Source of the DNA: Dokdonella sp.
Lineage (GTDB): Bacteria > Pseudomonadota > Gammaproteobacteria > Xanthomonadales > Rhodanobacteraceae
Length of the DNA stretch: 64,000 nt
Direction of reading: 5' to 3'
NCBI GenBank assembly: GCA_016712865.1
Contig: JADJQH010000002.1
Coordinates: forward strand, 62,001 to 126,000
The translations under genes were made by a program, and so were the position numbers. Of the stretch, positions 31,477 to 40,085 are shown in pieces. Below the pieces are notes generated by a model that ran no database searches, was not told where the DNA came from, and saw only the letters and a list, made by a program, of their open reading frames with translations. The number at the start of each line of letters is the position of its first letter. The stretch's first letter is position 1.

Positions 31477-33600
31477 TTGAAGCGACTAAGAAAAACATTT
31501 GCCGCCATCGTCTTGGCAGGAGCTATTGGATTCGGCTTGCACTGGACTGTTGACTGGGACGCGATCCTATCCGGGAATCACCGCCTGGCAACCGGGACCC
31601 CGGTGCTCTTGATCTCGATCGATACCCTGCGGCCGGATGGGTTGGGATGGGTTTCTGGGAAAAACCCGACCCCCCGAATCGATGCGATTGCGCAGTCGGG
31701 CGTTGCCTTCACGAACGCGGTCGCGCCTGCACCGCTGACATTGCCTTCCCACGCCAGCATCATGTCGGGTCGCAATCCTGCTCGCCACGGCGTGCGCGAC
31801 AATGGCCAGAACCTTCCCGAGTCCGTGGAAGTGCTTGCCGCCCGGATGAAACAGGCCGGCTACGATACGGCCGCCTTTGTCAGCGCCTTTGTGCTCCTGA
31901 AACGGTTTGGCCTTGATCGCGGTTTTGACCATTACGATGACCATCTGACCAGTGGCAAGGAAGGCTGGCTGGACCGCCCCGCCGGCGAAACCGTGGACTC
32001 CGCACTGAACTGGGTCAAAAAGCACACGGGAAAACCATGGTTCGCATGGATACACCTGTACGACCCCCATACCCCGTACTCACCGCCCGCAGGATTCGAA
32101 GGAACCGATGAACTCTCCCGTTACCTCGGCGAGATCCGCTATGTGGACCGGGAAATCGGGAGGCTGCTCGATGATTTGGAAGCTAGTGGGCAGTCGCCGT
32201 TGATCGTAATCACCGGAGATCACGCAGAGGCTTTCGGGGAACATGGTGAAATCGAGCATGGGCTATTTGTCTACGACAGCACCACGCTGGTCCCGCTGCT
32301 GTTCAATCACCCCGGGTTGGCGCCACTGCAACCCCAGATCCAGCCGCGACTAGTTGATATCGCACCAACAATCCTGGAGCTTCTGGGCTTGCCGACTCTC
32401 AGCGAAGCCGATGGGATCAGCCTCGCCCCCACACTCTTTGGCGAGCCACAAACCATCCCCTTTGGATACAGCGAGACATTTGTCCCCTGGACAACCTACG
32501 GCTGGTCACCGCTTACCGCTCTGCGCAGCGATGGATGGAAAGCAATCGGCGGCCCCGCCCCCGAGCTCTATCACATTGCCGCAGATCCAGGGGAGCAGGT
32601 TGATCTCGCCGCCCGGGAAATTTCCCGCAGTGACCGCATGCAGTTGGCAATGCTCAATCTGAAGTCGCCGCGGGATTTGCTGGACTCAACGAGGATCCAG
32701 GATGAAGAAACCATGCGCGAGCTTGCCAGCCTTGGCTACCTCGGGAACGCATCCATACAGGATATTCCCGACCATGGCCTGGCCAATCCTCGCGACCACC
32801 TGAAGGAGCGCAACATCCTGCGCCATGCGGAGTTCCTAATGCATGCCAATCGTCTGGAGGAAGCTCTGGCAGCCTTTGACGAGGTATTGGAAACCGATCC
32901 AGGCAACCGCTATGCGGTATTGCGAGCAGGCATATCGCTGCTCAAACTGAATCGATTTGCGGAAGCCATTCCGCGGTTGCTACACAGTATCGAAATTGAT
33001 CCTGGGCAAGCGGAGACCCACTACGCGTTGGCCGATGCCCTTACTCGCAGCGGTCAATTCGAGGCAGCGTCACAGCAGTGGATGGAGACTGTTCGCCTTC
33101 AACCGCGCCGCGCTGCGGCTTGGGGAAACCTGGCATTGACCTTGCGCGCCACAAGCCGCAATAGCGAAGCCATGAATGCTTTGCAGAAGGCTCTGGAAAT
33201 TGCTCCCGATGATGTGCGCATCCTGCAGAACATGGCTATTCAACAACGACTCCAAGGTGATCGGCGAGGATCGATTCTTTCACTGGAGAAGGCAGCAAAC
33301 GTTGGCGGCAGCGAATTCGTATATCCCGCGCTGCTGGGATTGCAGTTGTATGACGAGAACCGGATCGAAGAAGCCGAGAAGTGGCTTTCCAAAGTGAACA
33401 AGAGCGACGTCAACTTTGCCGAATCCCGCTTTCGCCTGGCCCAGATCTCACTGAGTCGTGGGCAGAAAGTTGAAGCAGGAATCCAGCTCAATGAGGCAGT
33501 CACTGCCAATCCTGGTCTCCTGCCGCAAGCCAGGCAATTGCCGGAGCTGGCTGCCTTGCTTGACGGAGACCGCGGCAGATCAAGTTCCTCCAAGCGTTAG
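31477..33600 (+). CDS. Membrane-anchored sulfatase/alkaline-phosphatase-fold protein with C-terminal TPR repeats
   Basis: 707 residues from TTG 31477 (GAGG upstream); an in-frame GTG at 31414 would add 21 residues. An N-terminal hydrophobic segment (about 7-22) suggests an anchored or exported protein. The alkaline-phosphatase-superfamily domain follows: metal Asp in LLISIDTLRPDGLG (D49), nucleophile region PLTLPSHASIMSG and second metal motif VITGDHAEAFGEHGEIEHG. At the position of the sulfatase Cys/Ser the residue is Thr 88, and the usual Arg is His. A formylglycine cannot form, so a phosphotransferase or phosphodiesterase-like role is more likely than sulfate ester hydrolysis. From about residue 440 to 700 there are six or more TPR units (e.g. 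AIPRLLHSIEIDPGQAETHY). Substrate unknown. Confidence 0.82.
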   Translation: MKRLRKTFAAIVLAGAIGFGLHWTVDWDAILSGNHRLATGTPVLLISIDTLRPDGLGWVSGKNPTPRIDAIAQSGVAFTNAVAPAPLTLPSHASIMSGRNPARHGVRDNGQNLPESVEVLAARMKQAGYDTAAFVSAFVLLKRFGLDRGFDHYDDHLTSGKEGWLDRPAGETVDSALNWVKKHTGKPWFAWIHLYDPHTPYSPPAGFEGTDELSRYLGEIRYVDREIGRLLDDLEASGQSPLIVITGDHAEAFGEHGEIEHGLFVYDSTTLVPLLFNHPGLAPLQPQIQPRLVDIAPTILELLGLPTLSEADGISLAPTLFGEPQTIPFGYSETFVPWTTYGWSPLTALRSDGWKAIGGPAPELYHIAADPGEQVDLAAREISRSDRMQLAMLNLKSPRDLLDSTRIQDEETMRELASLGYLGNASIQDIPDHGLANPRDHLKERNILRHAEFLMHANRLEEALAAFDEVLETDPGNRYAVLRAGISLLKLNRFAEAIPRLLHSIEIDPGQAETHYALADALTRSGQFEAASQQWMETVRLQPRRAAAWGNLALTLRATSRNSEAMNALQKALEIAPDDVRILQNMAIQQRLQGDRRGSILSLEKAANVGGSEFVYPALLGLQLYDENRIEEAEKWLSKVNKSDVNFAESRFRLAQISLSRGQKVEAGIQLNEAVTANPGLLPQARQLPELAALLDGDRGRSSSSKR

Positions 33601-33635
33601 CCGCCGTATTTCGGGCCAAGAATCAGCTCGTCCGC

Positions 33636-34028
33636 TCAGTTCGAGGGCAGCAAGCGCGGTTCGCGACGAATCGGCCTGGTCAATTGCTTGCTCAATCCAG
33701 TTCTCGAAACTGCATCAATCGAGTAGTAATAGGTTTTCGCCGGGTTCGCGGAGGAGTCTTCATACTCGTACCGGCTATCGGCCGGAAGTTTGGCAGCTTC
33801 ACCAGATACAGAGGGCTTTGGGCGAACTGCTGGGACAATTCGCTTGTTTACACGCAGGAACGGTCCGTCAGCGCTTGCTGAGCGATAAATGATGTAACCG
33901 TAGACCCCTTTTTCATCCTTGCTGGTCCAATGCAGGACCGGAGTCGCATGGCGAATACCAACATCCGCGTCCTTCGCACTCGCGGTTCCGAGTGCCGCCA
34001 ACCACGCCATCACGAGAAGCCATTTCAT
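33636..34028 (-). CDS. Small exported fibronectin type III-like protein
   Basis: 130 residues. Signal peptide MKWLLVMAWLAALGTASA, then a single domain with VLHWTSKDEKGVYGYIIYRS, RYEYEDSSANPAKTYYYSID and AVSRTGLS, the strand pattern of an FnIII domain. It ends in a basic tail. It overlaps the preceding gene by four bases, so the two are co-translated. It is probably periplasmic or surface-located. The function is unknown; its neighbours suggest an envelope role. Confidence 0.72.
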   Translation of the reverse strand: MKWLLVMAWLAALGTASAKDADVGIRHATPVLHWTSKDEKGVYGYIIYRSASADGPFLRVNKRIVPAVRPKPSVSGEAAKLPADSRYEYEDSSANPAKTYYYSIDAVSRTGLSKQLTRPIRREPRLLPSN

Positions 34029-35113
34029 GGGCTTGGCTCCAGCATCTCAGTCTTTCCGCGAACGGTAAGCGTATCCAGGTCGCCCAATTCGATGGACTTG
34101 ACCCCAATGGGCACCACCAGGGCATCAATGGGCACCAACAGTGGTTGGGTATCGTCCTTGAAGCTGACCTTGAGCACCGTTCGCAGTCCGCCCCTCGCCT
34201 TCATGGAATCAAACGTCAGCATGAGATCGACACAACCGGATCCGCAGGAAACCCGCTCGGCGCGAAGCGCAGGACTCCCGGTTTCCACGCTGTCAATCAG
34301 GACATCGCCTTTGCCAAATCGGGTGATCCGAAGTTTGCTGTGCTTGTCCATGCCCTCGTCAACACCGCCCAAACTCAACGGCAGTGGTGCAATCGCATAC
34401 TTGCTGAATGCACGCAACAGGACGGGTATGCGCAACGGCCTGTCACGATCGAGGTTCGACTTCAAGACAACTTCAGAATTCACGATTCCGACAGGGGGAA
34501 GGCTGGTGGTGGTTGCAACCACCCGCTTGGACTGGCCGGAACCAGATGCAGAAGGCTTGATCTCAACGTCCAACCAGTCAGGCTTGGAAATGACTTTTTC
34601 CAGCTTCAACTCCGGAACCAGTCGTGTGCTCACCTCCAGCGTGGATCGCGCCCGCTGGCCCGTATGCAGATTGCCGAAGTCGAACAGGCGCAATTCGGGA
34701 CTGAAAGCGGATTGCACGAAATAACTGACACCCAGCATCTCTGTCGGCTTGTCTGGATTGTTGGTCTTGACCAGGAAGTTGACTTGACCAGCGCCGAGCG
34801 CTTCGGGGAAGGTCAAGTCCAGTTCGATCTTTCCCACGCTACCCGGGGCAAGTGTGCCTGGAGTGGCACTGCCGGATCCCCCACCCTTGCGCGGAAAGAT
34901 CCTGTCAATCGTTATCGAATGATCCGCGACGTTTCGAACCGTGAAGTGGAGCCGTTCCCGGTCCCCCTGATACACCTCGGCCGGCATCTCCTGCTCGGCC
35001 GTGAATTCAAGCGCCGCCGGCGATGAAGCTGCATGCACCGGGACTCCCATCGTCATCCCGACAAGCACGGAAACCGCAACGCAGAAGTTCATGTTGAAAG
35101 GATTCCGAAACAT
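34025..35113 (-). CDS. Exported Ig-like/DUF1573-like protein
   Basis: 362 residues. An N-terminal signal (hydrophobic MNFCVAVSVLVGMTMGVPVHAA) is followed by about three beta-sandwich repeats. The second has LRLFDFGNLHTGQRARSTLEV, the pattern of ASH/DUF1573-type domains in which a protein class is recognised by F-D-F-G-x-V/L. C179-like pair CGSGC near residue 308 may form a disulphide. The start is ATG 35113 or the internal ATG 35092; neither has a clear ribosome-binding site. It is followed by the small FnIII gene with ATGA overlap. Probably a periplasmic scaffold or adhesin-like part; no catalytic site is seen. Confidence 0.65.
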   Translation of the reverse strand: MFRNPFNMNFCVAVSVLVGMTMGVPVHAASSPAALEFTAEQEMPAEVYQGDRERLHFTVRNVADHSITIDRIFPRKGGGSGSATPGTLAPGSVGKIELDLTFPEALGAGQVNFLVKTNNPDKPTEMLGVSYFVQSAFSPELRLFDFGNLHTGQRARSTLEVSTRLVPELKLEKVISKPDWLDVEIKPSASGSGQSKRVVATTTSLPPVGIVNSEVVLKSNLDRDRPLRIPVLLRAFSKYAIAPLPLSLGGVDEGMDKHSKLRITRFGKGDVLIDSVETGSPALRAERVSCGSGCVDLMLTFDSMKARGGLRTVLKVSFKDDTQPLLVPIDALVVPIGVKSIELGDLDTLTVRGKTEMLEPSP

Positions 35114-35410
35114 GGGATATGGACTCTAATCAACGAGCGACTTCGAAGGCTCGGGAAAGTCGGTCATGCATGCGCAATCATGCAACAAACCTCCATTCTG
35201 GGATTCCCGCCAATCAGGCAAGTTCCGCGCAGTCGACGTTCAGTGCAGTCAAGACTCTATTCCGGCGCAAGAGAGTGCATGCACTGCAATTGGCAGTACA
35301 TGAACGCTTCACCGGATATGCAAGAGATCTGAACCCTTTTTCGCCACTTCAAAAAGCAAAGGGTCGCCTCCGCGGCGACCCTTTGCACACACAGCAAGCG
35401 GAGACAGACT
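35114..35410. other. Intergenic region without a gene
   Basis: 297 bp between the Ig-like gene and the PPC-like gene. The right part holds the terminator at 35336-35386. The rest has no convincing ORF; a short palindrome GAGTGCATGCACT occurs near 35273-35285. The promoter of the Ig-like gene should lie in its left part but no consensus stands out. Confidence 0.5.
35336..35386 (-). terminator. Rho-independent terminator of the PPC-like gene
   Basis: A 13-base perfect stem GCAAAGGGTCGCC (35356-35368) / GGCGACCCTTTGC (35374-35386) with a five-base loop; on the minus strand TTTTTGAAG follows. It lies 24 bp after the stop codon. Confidence 0.92.
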
Positions 35411-35986
35411 TTACTCGACGCTGAAATCTGTCACTTCGACCGGCAATGTACCCGTTACGCTCAAATCGTAGGCGCCAGATCCTGCCGCTGTGGAGTAGAA
35501 CGAGTCCACATAGAGGCCATAGGTACCCGGAGCAAATGACTGGGCAGCAATGGTTTCAATTCCTCCAGCGAGCGTGGCATCTGCACCAACCACGCATGTG
35601 CTGCTGGTACCGCAGGTGCTCAGGATATAGATGGCCGGGTCGTAAGCTGCCGTTGTCGCATCCAGGGAAACGCCAACGCTGGCACCTGCGCCAGTCGTGA
35701 ACAGATAAATCTCATCAGGTCCAGCGACGGTCGTGTAATTGCTGCACCCCGCTGGAATGCTGCCGACGGTGTTGCTCGCGCCTACGGTCGTTCCGGAATC
35801 GGCAAAGGGAAGCGAGCCAATGACGGGTGCGGTTCCGCATGAAGCGCCACCGCCGGTTACCTCGTTGCCGCCGGGAGAAAGAACGCCGTTGCGCTCATCA
35901 GCCTTGGTCAGGAACTGATCGGCCGATGCCATGCCTGCGAACATCGAACTGGCCAAAACTGCTGCGAAGATTGCCTTGTGCTTCAT
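35411..35986 (-). CDS. Secreted pre-peptidase C-terminal-like (PPC) protein
   Basis: 191 residues. Signal peptide MKHKAIFAAVLASSMFAGMASA is clear. The mature part is Gly/Ser/Thr-rich, with IYLFTTGAGASVGVSLDATTAAYDPAIYILSTC and ETIAAQSFAPGTYGLYVDSF, the layout of bacterial PPC beta-sandwich domains. Four Cys residues form likely disulphide pairs. It ends abruptly in LPVEVTDFSVE, a short motif that resembles the LPVEL-x-x-F linker of other surface proteins. Strong terminator downstream; likely monocistronic. No enzymatic residues are seen. Confidence 0.75.
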   Translation of the reverse strand: MKHKAIFAAVLASSMFAGMASADQFLTKADERNGVLSPGGNEVTGGGASCGTAPVIGSLPFADSGTTVGASNTVGSIPAGCSNYTTVAGPDEIYLFTTGAGASVGVSLDATTAAYDPAIYILSTCGTSSTCVVGADATLAGGIETIAAQSFAPGTYGLYVDSFYSTAAGSGAYDLSVTGTLPVEVTDFSVE

Positions 35987-36135
35987 GTGTTGTCACCCCA
36001 AAAGGAATTTGAATTGTCCGCGCTAGCTTTCAAGGCATCGTCCGCGTCACCGAAGGACACGCATCTACCGGGGGAAAATGCCAGCATCAGAGCCTAAACC
36101 AAGGTGTTGAAAAACACAAATACCGTATCGAAACA
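35987..36135. other. Upstream region of the PPC-like gene, no gene seen
   Basis: About 150 bp between the PPC-like gene and the dispersed repeat. Somewhat more AT-rich than the surroundings, with AAACACAAATACCG near 36112-36125. It probably carries the promoter of the PPC-like gene. No ORF with supporting features. Confidence 0.4.
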
Positions 36136-36310
36136 GGCCCTAAGGAAACTCTGATCAACCACAATTTTCGTCACTCCGGCAAACGCCGGGGTCCATTTTG
36201 CCCTTGAATCCATTGGAGCAAGATCAAGATGGGTTCCGGCTTGACCAGCCATTCGGCTGTTGTAAAGCGCCTCGCCGGAATGACGAGCAAAATCAGAGTT
36301 TCCCTAAGCC
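36136..36310. repeat. Dispersed MITE-like repeat, copy B, with terminal inverted repeats
   Basis: About 175 bp. The outermost bases are inverted: GGCCCTAAGGAAACTCTGAT at the left and the reverse complement of AATCAGAGTTTCCCTAAGCC at the right, sharing the 12-base perfect core GGAAACTCTGAT. The interior matches copy A (reverse orientation) over 36223-36286 and includes nested palindromes (CACTCCGGC...GCCGGGGT near 36171-36192). It has no coding capacity. Its right end overlaps the ffh TAG stop (36304-36306), so it may supply the ffh 3' end structure. Size, TIRs and a second copy fit a miniature inverted-repeat element or an extragenic palindromic unit. Confidence 0.8.
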
Positions 36311-37668
36311 TGAGGGCCGCCCAAGCCCCGCATGGCGCCCTTCATCTGCCGCATCATGCCCTTGAGGCCGCCGCTGCCGAGCTTGGACATCATCTTTTCC
36401 ATCTGCTGGTACTGCTTGAGCAGGCGATTCACATCCGCCGGCTGCTGGCCCGAGCCCCTGGCAATGCGGGCCCTGCGCGATCCCTTGAGCAAGTCCGGAT
36501 GCCGGCGCTCCTTGCGGGTCATGGAATTGATGATCGCGATCATGTGATGGATCTGCTTATCGTTGACCTTTGACTTCACCTGTTCGGACATGCCCCCCAT
36601 TCCCGGGAGCTTGTCGATCAGCGAGGCCATGCCGCCCATGTTGACCATCTGCTCAAGCTGGACCTTCATGTCCTCCAGATCAAAGCGCTTGCCCTTGATG
36701 ACCTTCTCGGCGAGCTTTTGCACCTTTTCCTGATCAACCTTGCGCTCGACCTCCTCCACCAGCGACAACACGTCGCCCATGCCGAGGATGCGCTGGGCCA
36801 GGCGGTCCGGATGGAACGGCTCCAATGCATCGGACTTTTCACCGGCACCGACGAACTTGATCGGGCGCCCGGTGATGTAGCGCACCGAAAGCGCTGCGCC
36901 ACCGCGTGCGTCGCCATCGGTCTTGGTCAAGACAACGCCGGTCAGCGGCAAGGCTTCGGCAAATGCCTTGGCCGTCACTGCGGCATCCTGCCCGGTCATG
37001 GAATCGACCACGAACAGGGTTTCCACCGGATCCAGCGCCGCGTGCAGGGCCTTGATCTCGGTCATCATCGCCTCGTCCACGTGCAGGCGCCCGGCGGTAT
37101 CCACCAGCAACACGTCAACGAAGTTCCGCTTCGCGGCATCCAGCGCAGCAGCCGCAATTTCCACGGCCGATTGCGCGGACGAGGAGGGATGGAACATCAC
37201 CTCAACCTGCTCGGCCAGGGTGCGCAGTTGCTCGATGGCGGCAGGACGGTAGATGTCGCAACTGACCACCATGACCTTCTTCTTGCGACGCTCGCGCAGG
37301 AAGCGGGCAAGCTTGGCGACGGTGGTGGTCTTGCCGGCGCCCTGCAGGCCCGCCAAGAGCACGATGGCCGGCGGCGCGGCAGCCAGGTTGAGGTCGGTAT
37401 TCACCGAACCCATCAGCGTGGTCAATTCATCGCGGACGACCTTGATCAGGGCTTGCCCCGGGGTCAGGCTCTTCAGCACTTCCTGACCCACCGCACGCAC
37501 TTGCACGCGCTGGATCAAGGCTTGCACAACCGGCAAGGCAACATCCGCTTCCAGCAGGGCGATGCGAACCTCGCGCAGGGATTCGCGAATATTGGCTTCG
37601 GTGAGCCGGCCGCGACCGCGCAGGCGGTCAACGGTGGAGGAAAGACGCTGGCTGAGGGACTCGAACAT
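36304..37668 (-). CDS. ffh: Signal recognition particle protein Ffh
   Basis: 454 residues (E. coli Ffh 453). N domain, then GTPase G domain with GLQGAGKTTTVAKLA, DTAGRLHVDE and LTKTDGDARGG, and a Met-rich M domain (GGMASLIDKLPGMGGM, then RRARIARGSGQ) that binds 4.5S RNA and signal sequences. It targets nascent membrane proteins. It is divergent from ypjD, a common gammaproteobacterial arrangement. The TAG stop lies within the right end of the dispersed repeat. Confidence 0.97.
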   Translation of the reverse strand: MFESLSQRLSSTVDRLRGRGRLTEANIRESLREVRIALLEADVALPVVQALIQRVQVRAVGQEVLKSLTPGQALIKVVRDELTTLMGSVNTDLNLAAAPPAIVLLAGLQGAGKTTTVAKLARFLRERRKKKVMVVSCDIYRPAAIEQLRTLAEQVEVMFHPSSSAQSAVEIAAAALDAAKRNFVDVLLVDTAGRLHVDEAMMTEIKALHAALDPVETLFVVDSMTGQDAAVTAKAFAEALPLTGVVLTKTDGDARGGAALSVRYITGRPIKFVGAGEKSDALEPFHPDRLAQRILGMGDVLSLVEEVERKVDQEKVQKLAEKVIKGKRFDLEDMKVQLEQMVNMGGMASLIDKLPGMGGMSEQVKSKVNDKQIHHMIAIINSMTRKERRHPDLLKGSRRARIARGSGQQPADVNRLLKQYQQMEKMMSKLGSGGLKGMMRQMKGAMRGLGGPQA

Positions 37669-37787
37669 CGCAATCGAAAATCGTGGGGAAGTGAGCGCGC
37701 CAGTATATCAGCGGCTCACGCTGTCGATTCGCGACTCCTGCCCGAGTCGACATTCAATGCACTTGCGGTCTGTGCCAAACTTCCTTC

Positions 37788-38591
37788 ATGCCCATCATCC
37801 TGCCCCCCCTGGTTTCGACAGGTCTCTATCTGCTGGCCAGCACCCTGCTCGCGCTGCCGGCATCAACGACTTCCACGCGCAATCGAACGCTGGCGCTTTG
37901 CCTGGCCGTGGTCGCCGTGCTTGTGCACACAGGCCTTGCCTTCGGCTTGCATCAGGGGCGGATCAGCCTGCACTTCTTTGCGGCGCTGTCACTGGTTGGC
38001 GTGTGCGTGGCGGCAATCACTTTGCTTGTGAACCTTTTCCGCCCCGTGGCCGCACTCGGCGTGATCGTGTTTCCACTGGCCGCGGTGTTGCTGTGTGTGA
38101 ACACGTTCGGCCCCGCTCCCCAAGTCGCCGAGGCGATGGAGTGGCAAATCACCCTGCATGTGGCGATTGCCCTGGTTGCCTACAGTTTGCTCAGCATTGC
38201 GGCCCTGCTCGCCATCCTGCTGTCATTGCAGGAGCGCGCCCTGCGCCGTCACCGCGTGGATTCCGGCCTGCTGCGCGCGTTGCCGCCCTTGACCCTCACC
38301 GAATCGCTGCTGTTCCGCCTGATCGCCGTGGGTTTCGTGCTGCTCACCTTGACCCTGGTCACCGGCGTGCTGTTTGTCGACGACTTGTTTGCCCAGCACC
38401 TGGTGCACAAGACCGTTCTGTCCATCACCTCCTGGCTGGTATTCGGCCTGCTGCTGTTCGGACGCTGGCGCTGGGGCTGGCGCGGACCACCTGCGGTTCG
38501 TCTCACCCTGATCGGCATGGCCGTGTTGTTGCTCGCCTTCTTTGGCACCAAGTTCGTGCTGGAACTGGTGTTGCATCGCACACCGGTTTGA
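37788..38591 (+). CDS. ypjD: YpjD/CcsA-like inner membrane protein
   Basis: 267 residues with about eight membrane-spanning segments (from VSTGLYLLASTLLALP to LIGMAVLLLAFFGTKFVLEL). It belongs to the cytochrome c assembly (CcsA/HemX) fold; the conserved His-containing TM region AQHLVHKTVLSITSWLVFGLLLFGRW is seen. It is divergent from ffh as in E. coli. The precise role is unknown; heme handling is likely by family. Confidence 0.88.
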   Translation: MPIILPPLVSTGLYLLASTLLALPASTTSTRNRTLALCLAVVAVLVHTGLAFGLHQGRISLHFFAALSLVGVCVAAITLLVNLFRPVAALGVIVFPLAAVLLCVNTFGPAPQVAEAMEWQITLHVAIALVAYSLLSIAALLAILLSLQERALRRHRVDSGLLRALPPLTLTESLLFRLIAVGFVLLTLTLVTGVLFVDDLFAQHLVHKTVLSITSWLVFGLLLFGRWRWGWRGPPAVRLTLIGMAVLLLAFFGTKFVLELVLHRTPV

Positions 38592-38695
38592 TCCGACCCG
38601 CATTTGGTCGAACCCGAAAAGCGCGGCAAGGCCGGCCCTGCAACGGAAGCTGACCGCGAACCTTCAGGCCGGAGCGGTTGCGAGGTGATCGCAGA

Positions 38696-40084
38696 TCAGA
38701 GCTCCGCCCACGCCGACAGCGCATCGGCCAGGCGATGCACACCGATGATGTTGAGCTCACCCATGCGACCTTGCTTGGGCGCGTTGGCCTTGGGCACGAT
38801 GGCATGGCGAAAGCCGTGGCTTGCCGCTTCGCGCAAGCGCTCCTCGCCGTTGGGAACCGGGCGGATTTCCCCGGAAAGACCGATCTCGCCAAACGCCAGC
38901 AACTTCTCCGGCAGCGCGCGATCCCTGAAGCTCGACAGCACCGCCAGCAGAACCGGCAGGTCGGCGGCGGTTTCCTGGATGCGAATTCCGCCCACCACGT
39001 TCACGAAAACATCCTGATCGTGGATGGCTGTCCCGCCATGACGATGCAGCACCGCGAGCAACATGGCCAGTCGATTCTGTTCAAGCCCCAGCGCCACCCG
39101 ACGCGGGTTCGACAGCGGCGAATCATCCACCAGCGCCTGCACCTCGACCAGCAAGGGGCGCGTTCCCTCGCGGGTCACCATGACCGCTGATCCCGGCGTC
39201 GGCGTGGCATGCGAGGAGAGGAAAATGGCCGAGGGATTCGGGACTTCCTTCAAGCCCCGCTCCGACATGGCGAACACACCCAATTCGTTGACCGCGCCAA
39301 AGCGGTTCTTGAAGGCACGCAGGATGCGGAAACGGCTACCGGATTCACCCTCGAAATACAGCACGGCATCGACCATGTGCTCCAGCACCCTGGGCCCGGC
39401 GATGCCACCTTCCTTGGTCACATGCCCGACCAGGAAGACGCTGGTGCCGCGTTCCTTGGCAAAGCGCACGAGCCGGGCCGCCGACTCGCGCACCTGGCTG
39501 ACCGAGCCGGGAGCCGCGCCCAGCGTTTCGGTCCAGATGGTCTGGATCGAGTCGATGATCAGGACTTCCGGCTTGCTTGCTGCGGCTTGCGTGAGGATGC
39601 GCTCGACCGAGGTGTCGGCCAACGCATCCAGCCGATCCAAGTCCAGACCCAGCCGATGCCCCCGCTCGGCGACCTGGGCCAGGCTTTCTTCACCGGTCAC
39701 GTACAGGCTCGGCGTGCGTCCCGCAATCGCACCCAACATCTGCAGCAGGAGAGTCGATTTGCCGATGCCCGGATCACCGCCGATCAACACCACCGATCCG
39801 GTCATCAGGCCGCCGCCTAGCACGCGATCCAGTTCGCCGATGCCGGTGGCAATGCGCTGGCCGCTATCCATGCCGATGCTGGACAGTCGCGTCACCTGTG
39901 CAGCATCGCCACTGCCCGCATATCCGGCCCGGCCGGCAGAGGCCGCTCCGCCCGCCCTGGATGCCTGCTCGACGACAAATTCGCTCAGCGTGTTCCATGC
40001 GCCACACTCCGCGCACTGTCCCTGCCACTTGGAATGCTCGCCGCCACACTGGCTGCAAACATAGGCCAGCTTTGCCTTGGCCAT
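38696..40084 (-). CDS. radA: DNA repair protein RadA (Sms)
   Basis: 462 residues. N-terminal C4 zinc finger (CSQCGGEHSKWQGQCAECGAW), RecA-like ATPase with Walker A GGDPGIGKSTLLL, the KNRFG motif (FKNRFGAVNELG) diagnostic of RadA, and a C-terminal Lon-like domain. It helps branch migration in recombination. ATG 40084 lies just after the alr stop. It forms a run alr-radA with dnaB upstream. Confidence 0.96.
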   Translation of the reverse strand: MAKAKLAYVCSQCGGEHSKWQGQCAECGAWNTLSEFVVEQASRAGGAASAGRAGYAGSGDAAQVTRLSSIGMDSGQRIATGIGELDRVLGGGLMTGSVVLIGGDPGIGKSTLLLQMLGAIAGRTPSLYVTGEESLAQVAERGHRLGLDLDRLDALADTSVERILTQAAASKPEVLIIDSIQTIWTETLGAAPGSVSQVRESAARLVRFAKERGTSVFLVGHVTKEGGIAGPRVLEHMVDAVLYFEGESGSRFRILRAFKNRFGAVNELGVFAMSERGLKEVPNPSAIFLSSHATPTPGSAVMVTREGTRPLLVEVQALVDDSPLSNPRRVALGLEQNRLAMLLAVLHRHGGTAIHDQDVFVNVVGGIRIQETAADLPVLLAVLSSFRDRALPEKLLAFGEIGLSGEIRPVPNGEERLREAASHGFRHAIVPKANAPKQGRMGELNIIGVHRLADALSAWAEL

Positions 40085-40085
40085 G

